Notes: a model not told the origin generated them from the letters alone. A stretch of DNA of 64,000 bases from Enterobacter cloacae subsp. cloacae ATCC 13047 (GCF_000025565.1 NC_014121.1:4364216-4428215); one strand, 5' to 3'. Counted from the stretch's first letter, positions 47,395 to 58,725 are shown. Program-made: numbers and translations.

Positions 47395-48087
47395 ATGCAA
47401 CATGAACTTATCGACGTACTGATAGTTGAAGACGAGAACGAACTGGCGCAACTGCACGCAGAGCTGATCGGCAAACATCCGCGTCTTAGACTGGTGGGGA
47501 TTGCCTCGTCGCTGGCGCAAGCGCAGGTTGAGCTTGAAAGTAAACAGCCGCAGCTGATGTTGCTGGATAACTACCTGCCGGACGGGAAAGGCATCACTCT
47601 TATCAGTAACCCGATGCTCGCCCGCGCCAACTGTTCGGTGATTTTCATCACCGCCGCCAGCGATATGGACACCTGCAGCCAGGCCATTCGTAACGGGGCG
47701 TTTGATTACATCCTGAAGCCGGTTTCCTGGAAGCGGCTCAGCCAGTCGCTGGAGCGTTTTGTGCAGTTTGCTGAGCAACAGCGGGTCTGGAAGATTGTTG
47801 ACCAGCAGAACGTCGATTCTTTATACCAGCTACAGGCGAAAAACTACCGCCAGGACAACGGCAGCAAAGGTATTGAGGAAAATACTCTGGCGCGGGTGCA
47901 GGCGCTGTTTAACGACAAGGCGACGCACTGTTTTACGGTGGATGAGGTGGTGAGTGAAACGGGGCTGAGTAAAACCACCACCCGGCGCTATCTGGAGCAC
48001 TGCGTGGAGGCAGGTTTTCTGACGGTGGAGATGCTGTACGGCAAGATTGGGCATCCGCGGAGGATGTACAAGCGTAGTGCGGCTTAA
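47395..48087 (+). CDS. CitB/DpiA-type response regulator
   Basis: A 230-residue regulator with an N-terminal receiver (acidic pocket EDE at 12-14, phospho-acceptor Asp58 in LLDNYLPDG, Lys in ILKPVSW) and a C-terminal helix-turn-helix (TVDEVVSETGLSKTTTRRYLEH). It is the partner of the kinase just upstream, 40 bases away, and should activate citrate fermentation genes. It is followed by a REP-like repeat. Confidence 0.92.
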   Translation: MQHELIDVLIVEDENELAQLHAELIGKHPRLRLVGIASSLAQAQVELESKQPQLMLLDNYLPDGKGITLISNPMLARANCSVIFITAASDMDTCSQAIRNGAFDYILKPVSWKRLSQSLERFVQFAEQQRVWKIVDQQNVDSLYQLQAKNYRQDNGSKGIEENTLARVQALFNDKATHCFTVDEVVSETGLSKTTTRRYLEHCVEAGFLTVEMLYGKIGHPRRMYKRSAA

Positions 48088-48090
48088 CAC

Positions 48091-48185
48091 CCCTCACCCC
48101 GGCCCTCTCCCCAAAGGGGCGAGGGTGAAAAGACGGCTCCGTGCAATCCCCTCTCCCCTTTGGGGAGAGGGTTAGGGTGAGGGGG
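48091..48185. repeat. REP-like palindromic repeat pair
   Basis: Two inverted units, CCCTCACCCCGGCCCTCTCCCC...GGGGCGAGGG and CCCCTCTCCCCTTTGGGGAGAGGGTTAGGGTGAGGG, fill the gap between the convergent response regulator and speC. Confidence 0.8.
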
Positions 48186-50321
48186 CTACTTTAATACATA
48201 CCCATAAAGCCGCTTAATCCCGTCGGCATCCTTTTCGCTGTAAACGCCCTGCAGCTCCGGCGAGAAGCCCGGCAGCAGGTTAATCCCCTCTTCCAGCGCC
48301 AGGAAGTAACGCTGCACCGCCCCGCCCCAGACTTCTCCCGGCACCACGCACAGAACGCCAGGCGGATACGGCAGCGCGCCTTCAGCAGCAATGCGCCCTT
48401 GCGCATCACGGATGCGCACCAGCTCCACGTTCCCGCGAATGTACGCCTGATTGGCATCCTGCGGATTCATCACTACCGCAGGCAGGCTCTCCTTGCGGAA
48501 CATCGCTTTCTGCAGATCTTTCACATCAAAACTGACGTAGAGATCGTGCATCTCCTGACACAGCTGGCGGAGTGTGTAATCCCGGTAGCGTACCGGGTAT
48601 TTCTGATAGATGGTCGGCAACACGTCCGCCAGCGGCGTATCGTCTTCAATATGCTGTTCAAACTGGCCAAGCATCGCCACCAGCTGCGCCAGCTTCTCGC
48701 TGCTTTCGGCAGGCGTCAGCAGGAAGAGGATCGAGTTGAGATCGCACTTCTCCGGCACGATGCCATTTTCCCGCAGATAGTGCGCAAGGATGGTCGCCGG
48801 AATACCGAAATCAGTATATTCCCCGGTTTCAGCATCGATGCCCGGCGTGGTCAGCAGTAGCTTGCACGGATCGACAAAGTACTGATCGCGGGCATAGCCC
48901 TCAAATCCGTGCCATTTGGCCCCCGGCTCAAAGCTGAAGAAGCGACGTTCGCTGGCGATGACCTGAGTTGGATGATCCTGCCACGGACGGCCTGCCACCA
49001 CTGGCGGAATAAACGGTTTGATCATATGGCAATTTGCAATGATCGCCTTACGCGCTTCAATCCCCAGCTCGACGCACTCCGCCCACAGCCTGCGTCCGCT
49101 CTCCCCTTCGTGAATTTTTGCGTTCACATCCAGCGCCGCAAACAGGGGATAAAACGGGCTGGTGGAGGCGTGCAGCATAAATGCGTTGTTCAGGCGTTTG
49201 TGCGGACAGAAACGCGCCTGGCCCCGGATGTGGTTATCCTTTTTATGGATCTGCGAGGTTTGCGAGAACCCGGCCTGCTGTTTATGCACCGACTGGGTCA
49301 CGAAAATGCCCGGATCGTTCTCGTTCAGCTCCAGTAACAGCGGGGAGGTTTCCGCCATTATCGGAATAAATTGCTCGTAGCCCACCCAGGCAGAGTCAAA
49401 GAGGATGTAATCGCACAGATGGCCGATCTTGTCGATCACCTGACGGGCGTTGTAGATCGTGCCATCGTAAGTACCAAGCTGGATCACTGCCAGGCGGAAC
49501 GGGCGGGTCTCGTCTGCCTTCTCCGGCGCAACGTCGCGGATCAGATTGCGCAGGTACGCGTCGTCAAAGCAGTGTTCGTCAATCCCACCGATAAAGCCAA
49601 ACGGGTTACGCGCCGCTTCCAGATACACCGGCGTCGCGCCCGCCTGAATCAGCGCCCCGTGATGGTTGGATTTGTGGTTATTGCGATCAAACAGCACCAG
49701 ATCGCCACGGGTCAGCAGCGCGTTGGTCACCACCTTGTTGGCCGCCGACGTACCGTTCAGCACGAAGTAGGTTTTATCCGCGTTGAACACTTTCGCGGCG
49801 AACTTTTGCGCATGCTTGGCGGAACCTTCGTGGATCAGCAGATCGCCGAGCTTCACGTCGGCATTGCACATATCGGCGCGAAAAACGTTCTCGCCAAAGA
49901 AGTCATAGAACTGTCGTCCCGCCGGGTGTTTTTTGAAAAACGCCCCGTGCTGGTGGCCCGGACAGGCAAAAGTGCTGTTGCCCATTGCAACATACTGGCT
50001 CAGGGTGTCGAAAAACGGCGGTAACAGGTTCTCTTCGTAACGGCTGGCGGCAGATTCCAGTTCCAGGAACTCCTGCGCTTTACCCGAGATGACAGCCGTG
50101 GCGCCATCGGGCACGTCCGTCGGCTCTTGCGTGAATAAATAGACCGGTAAATGAAAGCCCGTGCGTTTCAGCAACGCAAGAATGCCACTGCGACTCTCCG
50201 CGAGCGTAATGACGACTGCCGCCACATCGGTGAAATCAGTGTTATCCAGCGTCACCTTTTCGCGATGCGTGGACACAGAAGAAACCAGCTCACGGCTGAC
50301 GGCGATTTTCATGGTTTTCAT
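48186..50321 (-). CDS. speC: Constitutive ornithine decarboxylase SpeC
   Basis: PLP-dependent decarboxylase making putrescine from ornithine, the second putrescine route beside SpeA-SpeB in this window. The 711 residues equal E. coli SpeC. The receiver-like wing domain is at the N-terminus, the PLP lysine is in TQSVHKQQAG, and CPGHQHGAFF and FDSAWVGYEQF are conserved. Confidence 0.98.
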   Translation of the reverse strand: MKTMKIAVSRELVSSVSTHREKVTLDNTDFTDVAAVVITLAESRSGILALLKRTGFHLPVYLFTQEPTDVPDGATAVISGKAQEFLELESAASRYEENLLPPFFDTLSQYVAMGNSTFACPGHQHGAFFKKHPAGRQFYDFFGENVFRADMCNADVKLGDLLIHEGSAKHAQKFAAKVFNADKTYFVLNGTSAANKVVTNALLTRGDLVLFDRNNHKSNHHGALIQAGATPVYLEAARNPFGFIGGIDEHCFDDAYLRNLIRDVAPEKADETRPFRLAVIQLGTYDGTIYNARQVIDKIGHLCDYILFDSAWVGYEQFIPIMAETSPLLLELNENDPGIFVTQSVHKQQAGFSQTSQIHKKDNHIRGQARFCPHKRLNNAFMLHASTSPFYPLFAALDVNAKIHEGESGRRLWAECVELGIEARKAIIANCHMIKPFIPPVVAGRPWQDHPTQVIASERRFFSFEPGAKWHGFEGYARDQYFVDPCKLLLTTPGIDAETGEYTDFGIPATILAHYLRENGIVPEKCDLNSILFLLTPAESSEKLAQLVAMLGQFEQHIEDDTPLADVLPTIYQKYPVRYRDYTLRQLCQEMHDLYVSFDVKDLQKAMFRKESLPAVVMNPQDANQAYIRGNVELVRIRDAQGRIAAEGALPYPPGVLCVVPGEVWGGAVQRYFLALEEGINLLPGFSPELQGVYSEKDADGIKRLYGYVLK

Positions 50322-50503
50322 AGGCGCTATATACCCTCACCGAACGGTGAGACAGGGAGGAGAAAATTCGCGCAATAATGTCACCTTTTATTTTGAGGTG
50401 CAAGAAGGAATCAGTATGCACTTCACCACCCAAAGCTAAGCGTAAAGAAGCACTGGCGTGTCATAATCATGCAATACCTATGATTAAGTAACAGGAGTTT
50501 TCC

Positions 50504-51217
50504 GTGGTTATCGGGCCATTTATCAACGCGAGTGCCGTATTGCTGGGCGGCGTACTCGGAGCAGTGTTAAGTCAGCGATTACCGGAGCGTATTCGCGTCT
50601 CTATGCCCTCCATTTTTGGCCTGGCCTCCCTCGGGATTGGCATTCTGCTGGTGATCAAATGCGCCAACCTGCCGGTGATGGTGCTGGCCACCCTGCTCGG
50701 GGCGCTGATTGGCGAGTTTTGTTATCTGGAAAAGGGGATTAACAACGCGGTCAGCAAAGCGAAAAACCTGATAGCCCGTCCGGGCAAAGCCAAACACGGC
50801 ACCCACGAGACGTTTATTCAAAACTACGTTGCCATCATTATTCTCTTTTGCGCCAGCGGCACCGGGATTTTCGGTTCGATGCAGGAAGGGATGACCGGTG
50901 ACCCCAGCATTTTAATCGCGAAGGCGTTTCTCGATTTCTTCACCGCTACTATTTTTGCCACCACGCTCGGTATCGCGGTGGCCGCGATTTGTGTGCCAAT
51001 GCTGCTGATTCAGCTGGCGCTCGCCACCTGCGCCACCCTGATCCTTCCGCTGACCACGCCCGCGATGATGGCAGATTTTACCGCCGTTGGCGGTCTGCTC
51101 CTGCTGGCAACAGGGCTGCGCATCTGCGGGATCAAGATGTTCGCGGTGGTGAATATGCTGCCCGCCCTGCTGCTCGCCATGCCGCTTTCCGCGCTGTGGA
51201 CCCACTTTTTCGCTTAA
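50504..51217 (+). CDS. yqgA: YqgA, DUF554 inner-membrane protein
   Basis: A 237-residue membrane protein with six or seven helices, matching the DUF554 family and E. coli YqgA. It starts with GTG after the ribosome site AACAGGAG. The function is unknown. It lies between speC and tRNA-Phe as in E. coli. Confidence 0.93.
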   Translation: MVIGPFINASAVLLGGVLGAVLSQRLPERIRVSMPSIFGLASLGIGILLVIKCANLPVMVLATLLGALIGEFCYLEKGINNAVSKAKNLIARPGKAKHGTHETFIQNYVAIIILFCASGTGIFGSMQEGMTGDPSILIAKAFLDFFTATIFATTLGIAVAAICVPMLLIQLALATCATLILPLTTPAMMADFTAVGGLLLLATGLRICGIKMFAVVNMLPALLLAMPLSALWTHFFA

Positions 51218-51273
51218 GATTGCGACGAACTGGTGAGAGATTGTGCATCCTGTAACGAAAACAACATTTTTCG

Positions 51274-51302
51274 TTGACGGCGGAGAGTGAATCGGGTTTA
51301 AT
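51274..51302 (+). promoter_or_regulatory. tRNA-Phe promoter
   Basis: -35 TTGACG and -10 TTTAAT are separated by 17 bases and followed by a GC-rich discriminator GCGCCCC, typical of stringently controlled tRNA promoters. Confidence 0.85.
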
Positions 51303-51312
51303 GCGCCCCGTT

Positions 51313-51388
51313 GCCCGGATAGCTCAGTCGGTAGAGCAGGGGATTGAAAATCCCCGTGTCCTTGGTTCGATTCCGAGTCCGGGCACCA
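51313..51388 (+). tRNA. pheV: tRNA-Phe(GAA)
   Basis: A 76-base tRNA with acceptor GCCCGGA / TCCGGGC, D-loop AGCTCAGTCGGTAGAGCA, anticodon arm GGGGATTGAAAATCCCC with GAA, T-arm GGTTCGATTCC and encoded CCA. Its position after yqgA equals pheV of E. coli. tRNA-Phe genes are frequent island integration sites, and accessory genes begin right after it; no second copy of the 3' end is visible in this window. Confidence 0.98.
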
Positions 51389-51398
51389 CTATTTAAAG

Positions 51399-51426
51399 AA
51401 CCCGCCCAAAAGGCGGGTTTTTGCTT
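51399..51426 (+). terminator. tRNA-Phe terminator
   Basis: The stem AACCCGCC / GGCGGGTT with loop CAAAA is followed by TTTGCTTTT. Confidence 0.9.
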
Positions 51427-51654
51427 TTGAGCCAGTCTAACAGCTCAATGCTTCCTTCTTTATGTTCTTAGCCAACGCGGTGCTTTTAACGTTTCGGCAC
51501 AGGATCATGGCGCTTCCCTAAAACGCTCGCAGTTACCCGCGAGTTCCGTGAAGTCGGTTTTGTGATTGAAGGGAACGGTAAATAAAGGGCGAATCGAGGT
51601 TGGGATAGTAGCCATAGCGCTCTTTATTCAATACTAAAGAGTTCTGTATATCTG

Positions 51655-52436
<782 letters not shown>

Positions 52437-52470
52437 GGTGTTGTCATCCTGTGTTTCATTGGGTATTAAG

Positions 52471-52489
52471 TATACAACACGTGTAACGC
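52471..52489. promoter_or_regulatory. Candidate antitoxin operator
   Basis: TATACAACACGTGTAACG contains the palindrome ACACGTGT (52477-52484) about 35 bases upstream of the antitoxin start, a typical autoregulation position. Confidence 0.4.
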
Positions 52490-52684
52490 AGATGTCATTA
52501 CGATGATTCTAAAGGAATCGAACCGAAAGGATTTCTACTTATTAATATTCACCTTTATGTTTTATAAAATGAAATAAGACTCACTCTCTGGGACTTCACA
52601 ATAAATAACAAAAGAATTTTCGAAAGAAATCAAATCGGTAAGTAATTTGGAACCCGCAAAAAATCAATACTTCTACACGCCCTT

Positions 52685-54472
52685 CTATCCACGACTCCCC
52701 GACCACTGTGTCAGCAACGCATGCAGTTTAGCCGGCTCCAGAGGCTTACGTAGCACCATGTACCCTTCCTGCTCCGCCTCCAGCAGAACCGGCGAATTAA
52801 ATTCGCCGCTGACCATCGCGCCACTCATGTCCGGCAGACGTTCAAATAGCGCTTTCAGGATGTCGAAGCCGCTTTCGCCGGATCGCAGACGCTGGTCGCA
52901 CAGCACGGCGAACGGCGTGAAGCCATCGTCGATGATAGCGAACGCTTCTTCAGCGGAGGCCGCACAGCGCACGTTGATTCCCCAGATGCTCATCAGGCTC
53001 TCCCAGGCAGACGTCACCAGCGGGTCGTCATCAACCACCAGACAGGAACCGTGCAGCGGCGCATAGCGTACTGGCGTGGCGATGTTGTCATAGGTGGGTG
53101 GCATCTCCGGCGCGATCTCTTCGCCAGCATATTGGGTAAAGCACATCCAGAAGCGTGAACCTTTACCTTCAATGGATTGCATCCCGTATTTCACCTTCAT
53201 CAGCTTGGCACAGCGGGCAACGACAGCCAGACCCAGCCCGTGTCCTGCACTGTCGATCTTCCAGGCCAGTTCGGGGCGATAGTAAGGTGAGAAGATTTTA
53301 CCTTTCTCGTCATCGGCAATACCGACACCTGTGTCCCACACCTCCACCATACACCTGTCACCACGTGGTCGGATGGCGACCAGCACGCCGCCCTGTAGCG
53401 TGTAGCGGAGGGCATTTTGAATAAGGTTAATGAGCGATTGTCGCACCAGCAGCGGATCGCCCATCACGTAGATGCGGCGTTTAGGCCGCCAGGTGCGCAG
53501 CCTGAGTGCACGGCTGTTGGCCTCTTCGCGAAACAGCGTGATCACGGAGTCGAGCAGCGCGCCGATGTCCACTCTGGCAGGGGCAGTAAGCACATTCCCG
53601 GATTCAATCTTGCTGAGGTCAAGGAGGGAATTGAACATCAAATGCACCGAGCGGACGCTCTGCTGCAGATCAAGCAGCTGAGGCGTGAGGCTGTCGTCCC
53701 GGTTTCGGTGGATAATCGCTTCGATCAGAAACCCCATGGCGTGTACCGGTTGGCGCAGGTCGTGGCTGGCGGTCGTCAGGAACTGATTTTTATCCAGCAG
53801 CGCCTGCTCAGCTTCCTCTTTGGCCTGGCGAAACTGTTCTGCCAGGCGTGAGCTTTTTTCCTCAAGCAGCGCCTGCTGAATAAAGAACGCGTGCGATGTT
53901 AATGCATGGCGGTAAATGGCGAAGCCGTACAGCAGGTTCAACATCAGCACAATGAACATCAGATCGTCCAGCCGCCAGATAATGCCAAGATTCAGTACAC
54001 CCCAGGAGGCGAAGAAAAAGCATGTAAAGGTGCTGATGACCGGCGTCAGATGCGTCGCATTGGCGGCAACGATGGCGGCAATACTGATATTGAGGAGCAG
54101 GAAAAAGTCAAAGTTCTGCGTCTGCGGCGTAATTAAATAGAGAGATGAAATCCCCAGCCCGTGAATAAAAGCGATCTTATTTATACGCGGCAGCCAGCGG
54201 CGCAGGACGTCCGCTTCATCATGCTCTTTCGCTTCGCGCTGGTAGCGTCGGTGCAATATTCGGATCGCCACGGCACATAGCAGGTAAATAATTATCCAGG
54301 TAATGGTTGGGCCGAGTTCATCGCCCAGCAAATTAATCCAGATGGCGAAAGGAATACCGACGAAAGGGACAGCGCTGAAACTGAACACCAGCCGCAAAAA
54401 GGTATTATTTAGCAAACGGATCTGCGCGGGAGGAGAGATGCCAGCGTTCTGTAAGCTCTGTAAAAATCTCAT
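52685..54472 (-). CDS. Hybrid sensor histidine kinase/response regulator
   Basis: A 595-residue hybrid kinase. Residues 25-200 hold about six membrane helices in three pairs with no large periplasmic loop. A short coiled coil (200-228) leads to the H-box with His237 (TTASHDLRQPVHAMGF). The ATPase motifs are NLIQNALRYT, WDTGVGIADD and GHGLGLAVV. The C-terminal receiver (from about 465) has VDDDP, CDQRLRSG and RKP. It overlaps the regulator gene by four bases. The ligand is unknown; the neighbours suggest control of surface structures. Confidence 0.9.
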   Translation of the reverse strand: MRFLQSLQNAGISPPAQIRLLNNTFLRLVFSFSAVPFVGIPFAIWINLLGDELGPTITWIIIYLLCAVAIRILHRRYQREAKEHDEADVLRRWLPRINKIAFIHGLGISSLYLITPQTQNFDFFLLLNISIAAIVAANATHLTPVISTFTCFFFASWGVLNLGIIWRLDDLMFIVLMLNLLYGFAIYRHALTSHAFFIQQALLEEKSSRLAEQFRQAKEEAEQALLDKNQFLTTASHDLRQPVHAMGFLIEAIIHRNRDDSLTPQLLDLQQSVRSVHLMFNSLLDLSKIESGNVLTAPARVDIGALLDSVITLFREEANSRALRLRTWRPKRRIYVMGDPLLVRQSLINLIQNALRYTLQGGVLVAIRPRGDRCMVEVWDTGVGIADDEKGKIFSPYYRPELAWKIDSAGHGLGLAVVARCAKLMKVKYGMQSIEGKGSRFWMCFTQYAGEEIAPEMPPTYDNIATPVRYAPLHGSCLVVDDDPLVTSAWESLMSIWGINVRCAASAEEAFAIIDDGFTPFAVLCDQRLRSGESGFDILKALFERLPDMSGAMVSGEFNSPVLLEAEQEGYMVLRKPLEPAKLHALLTQWSGSRG

Positions 54473-55101
54473 TCCGACGGTTCCCGTTTGCCATGCAGAA
54501 GCGTGATGGCTTCGACCCGACTGTTAACGCCTATCTTTTTCAATATATTGCTGATGTGCTCTTTGACTGTAGGCTCAGAAATAGAAAGTTGCGCGGCAAT
54601 TCTTTTATTTGGCAGGCCACGCATAATCATATTTAACACGTCTATTTGTCGCGGCGTTAAGTTAAATTTACTTAACTTCTCATTATTCGACTCAACGGAA
54701 AATTCGTTTCCCTCAGGAAACCAGGTGAGATTATCAGTGAGGGCAAAAACGGCCCGTGAAAACATTTCAGGTGGCTCGCTTTTCAATACGAAACCGTGCC
54801 CCCCGGCGGCGTGAACTTTCTGCCAGATATCGTTATTGTCATCCCCACTAACCACCAGGAGCCTTACCTGTGGGTAAAGTTGTTTTACTTCTTTGAGTAA
54901 TTTCAACGCGGTACCGGACGAGAGCCAAAAATCGATTACCAGCAAACGTGGCGGGCCATTATCCCTAATTTGACGGTAGCAATCATCCTCATTCGTCACC
55001 ACACTCGCCTGCTTAAATCGGCAATGTGTAATCAGAAAATTGGCGATACCGCTTGCTACCAATGGATGGTCATCAACGACCAACGCATAATTCTGCCCCA
55101 A
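54469..55101 (-). CDS. NarL/LuxR-type response regulator
   Basis: A 210-residue regulator with a receiver (VVDDHP, phospho-acceptor Asp57 in VIDFWL, Lys in FVLKSE) and a C-terminal LuxR helix-turn-helix (LTPRQIDVLNMIMRGLPNKRIAAQL, split here by description at TPRQ and KRIAAQ). It is encoded first in the pair, ahead of the hybrid kinase, and is its likely partner. A lipoprotein and an autotransporter gene are divergent from it and are candidate targets. Confidence 0.9.
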   Translation of the reverse strand: MGQNYALVVDDHPLVASGIANFLITHCRFKQASVVTNEDDCYRQIRDNGPPRLLVIDFWLSSGTALKLLKEVKQLYPQVRLLVVSGDDNNDIWQKVHAAGGHGFVLKSEPPEMFSRAVFALTDNLTWFPEGNEFSVESNNEKLSKFNLTPRQIDVLNMIMRGLPNKRIAAQLSISEPTVKEHISNILKKIGVNSRVEAITLLHGKREPSE

Positions 55102-55276
55102 AGGATCCTCCTTTTACCTTCGCATATTAGAGAGTACGGATGAATTATTATCTACCCACCCTACTTTAGGAGGGTTTTTTCGATTAGGAAAGGGAAATAT
55201 ATTATTCGCAGATTTGAGTAATAGAAAACATAAATACAATCAGCGAAATTAACTGATTGGATATAAAGGATAATTT

Positions 55277-55591
55277 ATGAAAAAACCACTACTCTTTTTA
55301 ACCGTTACGTTGATGCTAGCCGGTTGTTCCACGCTAAAAACCGATCAGGCCATTCCACTTCTGCAGGCGGAAACCGCTAAAATGCTGGGGCTGGGCTCAT
55401 CGGATGAAATAACCGTAACCAATGTTAATGGCGCCCAACCGGATGCACTGGGAGGGCAAAAGCTGTCTTATCGCGCTACGACGGAAAAAGGGCGTATTTT
55501 CGATTGCTCATCGATGATGATGCCAGGGATTTTAGGATCCGCCCCGACGCTGAGCGCGCCAACCTGTACACCTGTGGTCACCCATAAATAA
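55277..55591 (+). CDS. Small lipoprotein
   Basis: A 104-residue predicted lipoprotein with lipobox LAGC (Cys17) after a short hydrophobic signal. Ser18-Thr19 after the Cys favours the outer membrane. Two further cysteines (CSSMM and TCTPV) may pair. I recognise no characterised family. It is divergent from the two-component genes and upstream of the autotransporter. Confidence 0.8.
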   Translation: MKKPLLFLTVTLMLAGCSTLKTDQAIPLLQAETAKMLGLGSSDEITVTNVNGAQPDALGGQKLSYRATTEKGRIFDCSSMMMPGILGSAPTLSAPTCTPVVTHK

Positions 55592-55707
55592 TTAACTTCA
55601 CATCATAAGGCGTACACATATTACGCCTTTTACTTTTTCTGTCGTATCGCATTTTTCATATAAAACCGATTTTCCAGACATCACGCTAATGAGTACGGAG
55701 ATACCCT

Positions 55708-58700
55708 GTGAATAACTCTACATCGCATTCTTTAGCGGTAAAGACGCCGCTTTCCAGGCTTTACCTCGCTCTATTTTCCGCGCCGCTGTTACTGCTTTCA
55801 CCTGCCGATTTCGCGCGTGCAGCCGATGCCATTTTTGATGGCGACTCACGTATTACCGAAACGCTGGGTTACACCGGAGACGTTTACGTTGGACGCAATC
55901 AACGTGGAAACCTGCTGATCGATAATGGCAAAATCACCGCCTATAACATCAATATCGGTCGGCTGTTCGACGGCCAAATTTATGAAAGCGTGGTCACAGT
56001 CCGTGGGCCAAACGCTGAGCTTAACGCGGTGAACGATCAGTACGTCCTGCGCGGCGACCTGAATCTTGGCCTCGGCACCCTGCGAGTCGAAGAGGGCGCG
56101 CTGGCGAGCGCAAAAGAGATCGTTGTCGGCACCACCCGCGGCTACGACAGCCACCTTATCGCCACGGGCGCCGGATCTCGCGTAACCAGTAATTTCCTTA
56201 GCGTAGGTACCGATCTGGGCGCACGCTCCACGCTGGCTATTGAGGACGGCGCCGCGCTCAATACCACCTACGATGCGCGCATCGGCAATGGTACCGGGCC
56301 AGATGAAACCGACACACTGAGCCCGAAAGCCACCGTCACGGGGAGCGGCTCACAGTGGAATGTTGGCCGTACGCTGACGCTTAATGGCGACCTGGACGTG
56401 CTGAACGGCGGAGCGGTTAACGTTGGCGGCGTGCAGGTGGCGGGCGTCTCCGGGGCCGGGAAAACCGCCGAGCTGGTTATTGCAGGCAAAGACTCGCGCT
56501 TTACCAGCGACAGCAGCGTTAGCGTGGGCGATTATGGCAATGGCGTGCTGTCGGTTATTGACGGCGGTTCATTTTCCGCAGGCAGCAATGCGCTGATTGT
56601 AGGGACATCGGGCTCCGGTTCGAACCGGGGGGCGCTCATCATCGGCAGCCGCGGCAACATGGACACCGGCACGGGTATAACTGAGCCAACGCTTGGTACG
56701 GCAGGCGGCGCGGGTACCCTCGATGCGAAGACGGCAATCAGCCTGCGTGGCGGGCTATTCGGCAGTTATGTCTATTTCAACCATACCGACGAAAATTACA
56801 TCTTCAGCAACAAGATGAGCGGCGAAGGTGAGGTGATAAATACCTCCGGGCAGACAACGCTGAACGGCGATCTTTCAGCGCTTCAGGCGAACGTGACCGC
56901 GCGCGGTGGCAAAGTCATTATTGCCAGCAACATCAACACCCAGCCAGAAGACGATATTTTTTAAATTCAGACCCTTAGCGCCGAAAACGGCGGTACGCTG
57001 ATCCTCAACGCAACGGCGGGATCCGACGTTAACAACGGACAAGGTTACAGTAGCGCCGCGTCAATCAAGGCCGGTGGCACGCTGGGGGGGAACGGCACGT
57101 TGGGCCAGACTGAGATCCTGTCCGGCGGGCATATCTCACCAGGGGATGGCGATATCGGCACGCTGACGCTGAAACGTTATCTGAATTTTATCGGCGAATC
57201 CTTCTATGACGTTGATATCGCGGGAGATGGCCGCAGTGACCAACTGCTGGTATTGGGCAAAACCACCATCAGCAATCAGGCTAAGGTACAGGTCACCGCG
57301 CTGGATCCGCAAACCAGCTACAAAACGGGCCAAAGCTATCGCATTTTAACCTCGAACGGGGGTATTGACGGCCAGTTCGCCGGAGCGATTTCCAAATCCG
57401 CCTTCCTGGACGTGGCGCTTAAGCAGAGCACCGACGCCGTCGATCTGACCATCGCGCAGAAAGAGACCGGCGGCGAGAATCCTGGAGGTGAAAACCCGGG
57501 CGGTGAAAACCCGGGGGGTGAGAATCCAGGAGGAGAAAACCCCGGCGGTGAAAACCCGGGTGGTGAGAACCCGGGAGGAGAAAACCCCGGCAGCGGCAAG
57601 CCAGGGATTTTCCAGACCGTGGCAAAGAGCAGCAACCAGTGGAATACCGCCGGCGCGCTCTCCACGCTCACGCAAAGCGGCCCGTCGCTGGCGCTGTATA
57701 ACTCACTGCTGGTGCTGAGCGCACCGAAAGCGCGCGAGGCGTTTAACCAGCTGTCCGGAGAAGTTTATCCGTCAATGCAATCCAACCTGATAGCCGGCAG
57801 CACGCAGGTGTTTAACGTGTTAAACCAGCGTATGCAGCGCGCGTTTGATAACGACAGCCTGCCGATACCACCGTTAGCGATGTCGCTGGTGCAGCAGCCG
57901 GAGCCGCAAAACAATGGCGTCTGGGGCCAGACCTTCAGCTCCTGGAGTCGAAACAGCGGCGACGGTAACGTGGGCAAGCTGGACGGCAACACCACCGGTT
58001 TCCTGCTGGGGGCAGATCGTAAGCTGGCGGATCATAACGTACGTGTCGGTGGTTACTTCGGCTACAGCCGCGGTGATTACGACGTCGACAGCCGTCGTTC
58101 CTCAACAGATACCGACAACTATCACCTCGGCCTGTATGCAGCGGGTCAACAGGATGCGTTCTCCCTTCGCGGCGCACTGGGTTACACTTGGCACAAGATC
58201 GAAGGCGAGCGCAATGTTGATTTCAGCGGCTTCTCGGATCGGCTGAAGTCTGATTACGACGCCAACTCGCTGCTGGCGTTCACCGAAGCGGGCTACCGTT
58301 TCGGCCAGCCAGAGATGAATGTCGAGCCCTTTGTTAACCTCTCCTGGATTCGACTGCATACCGACAGTTTCAGGGAAGACGGCGGTGCCGCCGCGCTGAG
58401 CGTTCACAATGAAACCATGAACACCTTCTATTCCACGCTCGGGGTGCGTGGTGTGACCGGATTGCCGAAGAACGTTAACCTCTACGGTTCGTTGGGCTGG
58501 CAGCACGCCTATGGCGATAAGAATACCTCTTCGCGCATGGCATTTGCGGGCAGCGACGCCTTCATTACCCAGGGTCAGGCCGTGGATGAGGACGTGATGG
58601 TGGGTGATATCGGCGTGAGCGTACAACTGTCGCGTGCAGCGACGCTGGATGTGGGCTATCAGGGGCAATATGGTGCCGATACCCGCGTCAACTCGGTTAA

Positions 58701-58725
58701 CGCTAATCTGCGCTGGTCGTTCTGA
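55708..58725 (+). pseudogene. Autotransporter adhesin interrupted by an in-frame TAA
   Basis: The 1005-codon frame is continuous except for one stop, TAA at 56962-56964, after 418 codons. The upstream part has a long signal peptide cleaved near ARAADA, and beta-helix passenger repeats of the type GxGxxxLxVxxGxxxxA. The downstream part continues the passenger, a (GGENP)8 linker and a complete C-terminal autotransporter barrel ending NANLRWSF. The next codons ATT CAG follow in frame, so CAA to TAA (one C to T change) would explain it. Without suppression only a soluble passenger fragment would be made. Role: probably adhesion or aggregation. Confidence 0.85.
57469..57588 (+). repeat. Eight tandem 15-bp repeats encoding GGENP
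   Basis: Eight consecutive copies of a 15-base unit encode Gly-Gly-Glu-Asn-Pro between passenger and barrel. Wobble positions differ between copies (GAGAAT, GAAAAC, GAGAAC). The array could change in copy number by slippage or recombination without shifting the frame. Confidence 0.95.

Noticed and set aside
40000..48000. Possible CRISPR or other regular repeat arrays in intergenic regions
   Set aside because: No regularly spaced repeats with unique spacers were seen anywhere; the recurring units are REP-like hairpins and the GGENP coding repeat.
51490..51585. Open frame ending REFREVGFVIEGNGK in the gap after tRNA-Phe
   Set aside because: It looks protein-like and could be the tail of a lost gene, but it is about 31 codons with no start and I cannot assign a family.
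56962..56964. Stop codon as programmed recoding (selenocysteine or frameshift)
   Set aside because: The codon is TAA, not TGA; the frame is unchanged after it; no slippery run or downstream stem of note is visible.
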